The notes under the pieces were generated by a model. It made no database searches. It was not told where the DNA came from and saw only the letters and a list, made by a program, of their open reading frames with translations. A stretch of DNA of 64,000 nucleotides from Paracoccaceae bacterium (GTDB taxonomy: Bacteria > Pseudomonadota > Alphaproteobacteria > Rhodobacterales > Rhodobacteraceae), in NCBI GenBank assembly GCA_016778765.1, contig JADHOV010000011.1, positions 1-64,000 on the forward strand, written 5' to 3'. Below are positions 58,738 to 64,000 of this stretch, in pieces (the stretch's first letter is position 1; the number at the start of each line of letters is the position of its first letter). Made by a program: the position numbers and the translations under genes.

Positions 58738-59756
58738 AGGGTATCCGATGTGAAGGAGGCCAGCTGCGTCAATTTTGTTTTTGCGGCATGGCTGTCGATA
58801 CTTTCGCGCGCCATTGCCACCGCCTCTTGTTTGTCAGTGCTGCGCCCGGCCACAATCAATGCAGCTGCGCTATTGAGGAGAACCGCGTCTTTATAAGCGG
58901 AGGCTTCACCCTCAAGCAGGGCGCGGAACGCCACCGCATTTTCTGCAGGGGCGCCGCCAAGAATCGCCGAAAACGGGTGCGTCGGTAGTCCAAACTCTTC
59001 TGGGTGAACTTCAAATTCCGTAACCGAGCCATCGGGATGAAGCGCTGCAACTTGGCTGGAGGCGCTGATCGCCAGCTCGTCGGTGCCGTCACCGCCATGA
59101 ACCAGCCAGGCGTTATGCGCACCCAACGCCCCTAACGTTTCCGCCATGGGCCGAATTAAATCGGCGCTATAGGCGCCGGTGAGCTGGCGTGTTACGCCCG
59201 CCGGGTTGGTTAGCGGACCTAAAATATTAAATATCGTCCGCGCGCCCAGTTCCGCGCGCACAGGCCCTACATGTTTCATCGCAGGATGATGCATCGGGGC
59301 CATCATAAAGCAGATCCCAATATCGCGCAAAGCGGCCTGTGCCTTATCTGCGCTGATCATCACATTCACGCCCATCTCACCCAGCGCATCTGCAGCACCG
59401 GATTTTGAAGAAAGGTTTTTATTGCCATGTTTGGCCACGGGAACGCCCGCACCGGCAACAACAAAGGCGGTCGCGGTTGAGATATTCAGCGTGCCTTTTC
59501 CATCGCCGCCAGTGCCAACAATATCCATCGCATCGGCGGGCGCCGACACTGCGTTGCATTTTGCGCGCATAACCGAGGCGGCTGCCGCAAATTCGGTCAC
59601 GGTTTCTCCGCGCGTGCGCAGCGCCATCAGAAAACCGCCGATTTGTGCCGGTGTTGCGGCGCCTTCAAATAAAATCTGGAAGGCGTCTTCGGCTTCATTT
59701 TTTGTTAACTCGCGGTCAGAAGCCGCCGAGATCAGGGGTTTTATAAGATCGCTCAT
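58734..59756 (-). CDS. trpD: Anthranilate phosphoribosyltransferase
   Basis: TrpD, 340 residues, attaches phosphoribose to anthranilate. The PRPP-binding [33 protein letters not shown], and [11 protein letters not shown] are all typical, as is [13 protein letters not shown]. Its start shares one base with the trpG stop (TGATG), and it overlaps trpC by 4 bases. Confidence 0.95.
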   Translation of the reverse strand: MSDLIKPLISAASDRELTKNEAEDAFQILFEGAATPAQIGGFLMALRTRGETVTEFAAAASVMRAKCNAVSAPADAMDIVGTGGDGKGTLNISTATAFVVAGAGVPVAKHGNKNLSSKSGAADALGEMGVNVMISADKAQAALRDIGICFMMAPMHHPAMKHVGPVRAELGARTIFNILGPLTNPAGVTRQLTGAYSADLIRPMAETLGALGAHNAWLVHGGDGTDELAISASSQVAALHPDGSVTEFEVHPEEFGLPTHPFSAILGGAPAENAVAFRALLEGEASAYKDAVLLNSAAALIVAGRSTDKQEAVAMARESIDSHAAKTKLTQLASFTSDTL

Positions 59757-60334
59757 CAGCTCAGTCCTGCAATGCTCAGAAAGTTTTTCAACAAATGATG
59801 CCCGTGTTCAGAGGCGATCGATTCTGGATGAAATTGCACGCCATGGATTGGTAGGTTATTATGCTGCAGCCCCATGATGGTGCCATCGCTTAATTCTGCC
59901 GTGACCGTCAGGCAAGCGGGCAGGGTGGCCCGCTCTACGATTAATGAATGATAGCGGGTTGCCTCAAACGGGGTAGGGACATCTTTAAAAAGACCTTCGC
60001 CTTCGTGATGCATCTTTCCCATTTTTCCATGCACGATTTCATGGCATCTTATAACCTTGCCGCCAAAGGCTTGCCCGATTGACTGATGCCCCAAGCAGAC
60101 GCCCATCAAAGGCGTTCGGGTTTCGCTGGCTGCGCCGATCAGTGCCAAACAAATCCCGGCTTGATCAGGATCGCAAGGCCCTGGTGACAATAAAATGGCT
60201 TCTGGTTGCAGTGCCATAGCGTCTTGAACATCCAGCGCGTCGTTGCGTTTGACTAGAACATCCGCGCCAAGTTCACCAAGGTAATGAACCAGATTATAGG
60301 TAAAGCTGTCATAGTTGTCGATTAGCAGCAGCAT
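59756..60334 (-). CDS. trpG: Anthranilate synthase component II (glutaminase)
   Basis: TrpG, 192 residues, a class I glutamine amidotransferase that gives ammonia to Trp[18 protein letters not shown] opens the protein, [12 protein letters not shown] follows, the nucleophile Cys is in [15 protein letters not shown], and the His-Glu pair is in [11 protein letters not shown]. It begins the trpGDC-moaC-moeA unit and is separated from trpE by a gene on the other strand. Confidence 0.94.
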   Translation of the reverse strand: MLLLIDNYDSFTYNLVHYLGELGADVLVKRNDALDVQDAMALQPEAILLSPGPCDPDQAGICLALIGAASETRTPLMGVCLGHQSIGQAFGGKVIRCHEIVHGKMGKMHHEGEGLFKDVPTPFEATRYHSLIVERATLPACLTVTAELSDGTIMGLQHNNLPIHGVQFHPESIASEHGHHLLKNFLSIAGLS

Positions 60335-60472
60335 TGCGTTTCTTTTGCCTTGTATTAAATGGGGCTGGTCCCCACGCCTTAGATCGATCTATACTTGCTC
60401 AGGCTTCGGTGTCACCGTCAAGGGGCGGGAAGCAAAAACAAGTGTATATCACGCCAAATAATCGCGGCGTCA

Positions 60473-61516
60473 ATGAGGGCAAGAGTAGTGAAGCGGGGAT
60501 TTTTCAGTGGGCTGGTCTGGGGGGCGTTAAGCGCCGTCATTGTGATCGTTGTCGGGCTGGTTTTTCAGAGCTATGAACGCATCCAGATGCCAGAGGCCGA
60601 GGCGTTCGAGGTGCCCGCCGGATCAGAATTCACCCGTTCGCGCGAAGATCAGGCTGCCAGTTTACCTGCACCGGTAGAGGCGCCGCAGCAGCTTGCCAAA
60701 ACGCCCGCCGAAGCGCCTCAACCCGCGGCGCCTGATGTGGCTCCCAATGAGGATGTCGCGTCAGCAACGGTGCCTAAAAGCACGAAAAACAAGCTCACAG
60801 GCTTAAGCACGAGCACCTTGCCACAAACCGAAAACAATTTGCCAGTTTTATCGGATAGCGCTGAAAAGCCGACCCTCTCAGCCGACGGCTTTGTACAGCC
60901 GGGTCCTCCGAGCACGGATTTTGGATTGAATTTTGATCTTGATCCTGCGCAGCCGGTTTTTCCCAGCCAGATGATGTTGGACGCGCCCGTGCCCAGTGAA
61001 CCTCAAGCAGGGCTGGATCGGTCAACCGTGCCGAGCATTGATAAATCAAGCGTAGCAGCCCCTGTTGCGGATAAGGCTGTGCCCAAGGCCGAAGTATCTT
61101 TACCGGCACCGGAGATTGCGGCGAAAGCCGAAGCAAGTTCTGATAGGGCGGCGGTTTTACAATCTGAGCCAGAGGAGAGTTTGAAAAACCGCTCATCTAC
61201 GCCTGATCCCGATTCAACCGCATCCGCATTGACCTCAACCTCTTCAACTTTCTCGAGCATTCCTTCGGGCACTGTGCTGGCACAGCTCGGAGCGTTCCGC
61301 AGTGCCGATATTGCCGAACAGGAATGGCAGCGCCTATCGGCTAAATTTTCAGAGCAGTTGAACGGCTTGGACCATGTGGTGCAAATGGCGGAAGTGAACG
61401 GGCGAATTTTTCATCGCTTGCGCGTTGTTGGTCTTGAAGATTTGGCTGAGGCTTCGGCGTTTTGCGAAACCTTTGTCGCAAGAAACACCGCCTGCCTTCC
61501 GGTTGTGATGCGCTAG
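60473..61516 (+). CDS. SPOR-domain membrane-anchored protein at the yibQ locus
   Basis: About 347 residues. One N-terminal membrane segment (GLVWGALSAVIVIVVGLVF) is followed by a long low-complexity linker rich in Pro, Ala and Ser, then a C-terminal SPOR domain of about 80 residues (TVLAQLGAFRSADIAEQEW to the final CLPVVMR). SPOR domains bind denuded septal peptidoglycan. The start could be ATG 60473 or GTG 60488; the latter has GAGG ten bases upstream. In related genomes the gene between trpE and trpG usually encodes the YibQ-type polysaccharide deacetylase, with a similar N-terminus (VPAGSEFTRSRED) but another C-terminal domain. Confidence 0.75.
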   Translation: MRARVVKRGFFSGLVWGALSAVIVIVVGLVFQSYERIQMPEAEAFEVPAGSEFTRSREDQAASLPAPVEAPQQLAKTPAEAPQPAAPDVAPNEDVASATVPKSTKNKLTGLSTSTLPQTENNLPVLSDSAEKPTLSADGFVQPGPPSTDFGLNFDLDPAQPVFPSQMMLDAPVPSEPQAGLDRSTVPSIDKSSVAAPVADKAVPKAEVSLPAPEIAAKAEASSDRAAVLQSEPEESLKNRSSTPDPDSTASALTSTSSTFSSIPSGTVLAQLGAFRSADIAEQEWQRLSAKFSEQLNGLDHVVQMAEVNGRIFHRLRVVGLEDLAEASAFCETFVARNTACLPVVMR

Positions 61517-61615
61517 CTTGGGCGCTTTTTTGCACGTGATTTAGCGCAGGTTTTGGATCCGTCTTGCGCCGCTCTACGGCCAGAATTCTCAGTATGGCTG
61601 GCTTTTCTGTGATTT

Positions 61616-63118
61616 TTAGGATGGTTTAGATGCAAACATCGCCGCATCTGCCGCGGCCCGGCGGATCGCGTTGGATTTATGCACCGTTTCCATATATTCG
61701 GCTTCGGGATCGCTGTCATAGACCACGCCGCCGCCCGCTTGTATGTAGAGTTTTTGATCTTTGACGATGGCGGTGCGCAGGGCGATGCACATATCCATAT
61801 CCCCGCCAGAGCTGAAATAGCCTACGCCGCCTCCGTATACCCCGCGCTTTTCGGTTTCAAGCTCATCGATGATTTGCATTGCACGCACTTTTGGAGCGCC
61901 CGATACGGTGCCCGCCGGCATACCCGCGAAGAAGGCGGATAGCGCGTCTTGATTTTCGTGCAATTCTCCAACCACATTTGAAACGATATGCATCACATGG
62001 CTGTAGCGCTCGATAATAAATTCCTCGGTTGGTTTGACCGTGCCCAATTTGGCCACCCGACCCACATCATTTCGCCCTAAATCCAGCAGCATAAGATGTT
62101 CGGCCAATTCTTTTTTATCAGCTAGAAGATCGGCTTCATTGGCGTTATCTTCTTCGCTGGTCGCGCCGCGCGGACGGGTGCCTGCGATCGGGCGCACAGT
62201 CACCTCACGGCCAAAGACACGCACTAGGATTTCTGGGCTGGCACCGATCACTTGAAAGCCATCAAAATTAAAATAAAACATGAAGGGAGAGGGGTTCGTG
62301 CGGCGCAAAGACCGGTAGAGCGCAAACGGTGGCAGCGCAAAATCTTGCGTCCAGCGCTGGGCTGGCACCACTTGAAAGATATCCCCGGCGCGAATATAGT
62401 CTTTGGCTTTTTCAACCGCAGCGATATAGGCGTCTTTGCTGAAGTTGGACCTTGGATTGGGCGCCTCTTGTGGCGCGCCAAGGCTGCGCGGATCGGGCAA
62501 GGGGCGTTCTAAATCCCGCATCGCATCCTGAATACGTTCCGCTGATTTGGCATAGGCGGCTTTTGCCGAGATCGCTGGATCATACCAAACCGGCGCAACC
62601 AAAATCACTTCGCCTTTTACGCCATCCAAAACCGCCACAAGACTTGGGCGCAAAAAAACCGCATCTGGCAAAGCAAGCGGATCGGGATTCATGTCTGGCA
62701 AATCTTCGACCAGCCGAATCATGTCATAGCCTAGATATCCAAAAAGGCCGGCGCTGGCTTGTGGCAAATCCTCGGGCAGGTCGATAAAGCTGTCTGCCAA
62801 GAGCGCGCGTAACGCCTCTAGCGGGGGCGCTTGAACCGCTGTAAACGCTTCATCATCGAAACGCGCATCCCGGTTGATAAAACTTTCGCTGCCTTGGCAC
62901 TTCCAAATCAGATCCGGCTTCATACCGATGATTGAATAACGCCCGCGCACTTCTCCGCCGGTCACAGATTCCAGCATGAACGCATTTTTCTGATCCCCCG
63001 CGAGCTTCATCTTTAAAGACACGGGCGTATCCAAGTCAGCCGCCAATCGGGTGAATAAAACCTGGCTTTTCTTAAGCGCATATTGCCGCGAAAAATTATC
63101 AAGATCGGGCGTTATCAT
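61616..63118 (-). CDS. trpE: Anthranilate synthase component I
   Basis: TrpE, 500 residues, makes anthranilate from chorismate. The C-terminal chorismate-binding domain has GDIFQVVPAQRW, FNFDGFQVIGASPEILVRV, PIAGTRPRG, LLDLGRNDVGRVA and the late GAPKVRAMQIIDELE and QAGGGVVYDSDPEAEY motifs. The tryptophan-feedback Ser lies near FMLESVTGGEVRGRYS. The start is the ATG at 63118 (ITPDLDNFSRQYALKK); the frame's earlier start overlaps the ppiD-like gene. No leader peptide or attenuator was seen. Confidence 0.94.
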   Translation of the reverse strand: MITPDLDNFSRQYALKKSQVLFTRLAADLDTPVSLKMKLAGDQKNAFMLESVTGGEVRGRYSIIGMKPDLIWKCQGSESFINRDARFDDEAFTAVQAPPLEALRALLADSFIDLPEDLPQASAGLFGYLGYDMIRLVEDLPDMNPDPLALPDAVFLRPSLVAVLDGVKGEVILVAPVWYDPAISAKAAYAKSAERIQDAMRDLERPLPDPRSLGAPQEAPNPRSNFSKDAYIAAVEKAKDYIRAGDIFQVVPAQRWTQDFALPPFALYRSLRRTNPSPFMFYFNFDGFQVIGASPEILVRVFGREVTVRPIAGTRPRGATSEEDNANEADLLADKKELAEHLMLLDLGRNDVGRVAKLGTVKPTEEFIIERYSHVMHIVSNVVGELHENQDALSAFFAGMPAGTVSGAPKVRAMQIIDELETEKRGVYGGGVGYFSSGGDMDMCIALRTAIVKDQKLYIQAGGGVVYDSDPEAEYMETVHKSNAIRRAAADAAMFASKPS

Positions 63119-63128
63119 AGCAACGACT

Positions 63129-64000
63129 TTACTGAAAATTGGCATGAACGGCATTGAGAGCCGCTTGGTTTAAAGACACATCGGCGCGCGCCTGTATTTG
63201 TCCCACATAGGCTTCAAACAAATCTTGTGACAGGCCATCACTAAGCTGAGCTGTGATCTCTTGCATGATGTCTTTGGCAAGCTCGGATTGTCGATCTGCG
63301 GCCACAATCTCTGTGACAAGTATAAGCGTTATCTGCCCCGCATCATCAAAAACATCCACCGCATCTGGCGCAAGTTCGAAGGCGCGTTCAATCACATTTG
63401 CGGTTGTCGTGGCTGGGCGCTCTTGACGGTTGAGTCCGGTTTCCTGACGCAGCATTCCGCCGATTTCCTCAATGCGCACCGTCTTAGCCTCGAGTTGCGA
63501 TTTCAAATCATCGGCTTGCGCAAGCAGTGCTTTGCGCAAAGCTTCGACGCGCCAAGCCTTCATCGCATCTTCGCGTATTTCCGGTAGGGGTTGGGGGCGC
63601 GGTGCTTGGGTTTCATCCAGTCTTAAGGTGGCCAAGCCACCATTGTCCAAGCGGATAAGTTCGGGAAAATCCTCGCTTTTTACTTTAAATGCAGCCTGTC
63701 GAAAGGCTTGATCTGCGGCCAAGCCCTCAGCCACACCAGCGTGATAGCTTAGAGTGCTTAGTACCAGATCGGTTTCTAGCGCGAGATCTTCCAAAGTTGC
63801 ACCGGCGGCCAGAAGGTCTTCGGCTTGCGCGCTCACCCCGTCTACTTCTTTCGAGGCCAGTTCAAGCGCCAGTTCTTGGCGCAATTGATCTGCAACGTCT
63901 TCAAGCGGAGTAGATTGCGCAGGCAAAACTTCCGTTACACGAAACATAGCAGCGCCCAAATCATCGGAAAACGGCCCAATGGCCGTGTTCAGTTCTGCAT
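63129..64000 (-). CDS. PpiD/SurA-like peptidyl-prolyl isomerase (partial, 3' part)
   Basis: The C-terminal 290 residues of a larger gene whose 5' end is beyond the window; the frame is open to base 64000. The segment begins in a rotamase-like repeat (ELNTAIGPFSDDLG), followed by FRVTEVLPAQSTPLEDV and a long helical tail rich in Glu, Leu and Gln. This matches the tail of PpiD-type periplasmic folding chaperones, which sit next to trpE in Rhodobacterales. The PPIase core and the membrane anchor are not visible here, so the call leans on context. Confidence 0.72.
   Translation of the reverse strand, partial: AELNTAIGPFSDDLGAAMFRVTEVLPAQSTPLEDVADQLRQELALELASKEVDGVSAQAEDLLAAGATLEDLALETDLVLSTLSYHAGVAEGLAADQAFRQAAFKVKSEDFPELIRLDNGGLATLRLDETQAPRPQPLPEIREDAMKAWRVEALRKALLAQADDLKSQLEAKTVRIEEIGGMLRQETGLNRQERPATTTANVIERAFELAPDAVDVFDDAGQITLILVTEIVAADRQSELAKDIMQEITAQLSDGLSQDLFEAYVGQIQARADVSLNQAALNAVHANFQ

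Noticed and set aside
1-64000. Search for tRNA, rRNA, CRISPR array, insertion sequence or prophage
   Set aside because: No transposase, integrase, cas gene, regular repeat array or foldable tRNA was seen in the gaps; a tRNAscan or Rfam run would be needed to exclude small RNAs fully.

Overview
The window is a stretch of alphaproteobacterial chromosome, most likely from a marine roseobacter-type member of the Rhodobacteraceae. Three kinds of evidence support this. The gene order matches that clade: irr-fabA-fabB-fabI; phoH-ybeY-corC-lnt-metK; aroA-cmk-rpsA-ihfB-lapA-trpF-trpB; hisB-hisH-hisA-hisF-hisE; ppiD-trpE-x-trpG-trpD-trpC-moaC-moeA-lexA-comEC-gltX-gltA. A SAM/SAH-type riboswitch, a class known from Rhodobacterales, precedes metK. 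The lexA promoter carries a GTTC-N7-GTTC SOS box of the alphaproteobacterial type. Base composition is moderate for the group. I could not run a database search, so the species is not named.

Layout. 1-177: the 3' end of an unrecognised plus-strand gene. 171-8496: a minus-strand run of catabolic-looking genes (enolase-superfamily enzyme, alcohol dehydrogenase, MFS exporter, 3-oxoadipate enol-lactonase-like hydrolase, Ser/Thr dehydratase, alpha/beta hydrolase, haloacid dehalogenase, quinone reductase). 8507-11659: the Irr iron regulator divergent from fabA-fabB-fabI. 11826-18568: miaB, phoH-ybeY-corC-lnt and riboswitch-controlled metK. 18645-29161: a long minus-strand core block with trpB, trpF, lapA, ihfB, rpsA, cmk, aroA, trmB and valS.

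29334-38447 is the accessory part. It holds an HD-domain/PhyH oxygenase pair resembling PhnZ/PhnY, a lone form II CoxL-type molybdoenzyme subunit, a DUF2235 protein, a tungstate-type ABC transporter in the order tupB-tupC-tupA, a degenerate intergenic region and an amidinotransferase. 38566-42017 is a tightly overlapping his operon ending in a Dabb-domain gene. 42668-50319 holds a histone-deacetylase-like gene, an ABC1 kinase, SDRs, a GST, crotonases and a thioesterase. 50578-64000 holds gltA, gltX, a broken comEC, lexA, moeA-moaC, trpC-trpD-trpG, a SPOR-domain protein, trpE and the end of a PpiD-like chaperone.

The genes cover central biosynthesis (fatty acids, tryptophan, histidine, aromatic precursors, molybdenum cofactor, SAM), translation (rpsA, valS, gltX, ybeY, miaB, trmB), envelope work (lnt, ppiD, SPOR protein) and SOS control. 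The molybdenum-cofactor genes serve molybdoenzymes such as the CoxL-like protein here, and the tungstate/molybdate-type transporter beside it may supply its metal. I saw no tRNA, rRNA, CRISPR array, insertion sequence or prophage.

The points most worth a second look are: an in-frame TGA that interrupts comEC; a histone-deacetylase frame whose conserved N-terminus has no normal start codon; a SPOR-domain protein at the locus that usually carries yibQ; the PhnY/PhnZ-like oxygenase pair; the metK riboswitch; and a likely acetyltransferase remnant between tupA and the amidinotransferase gene.
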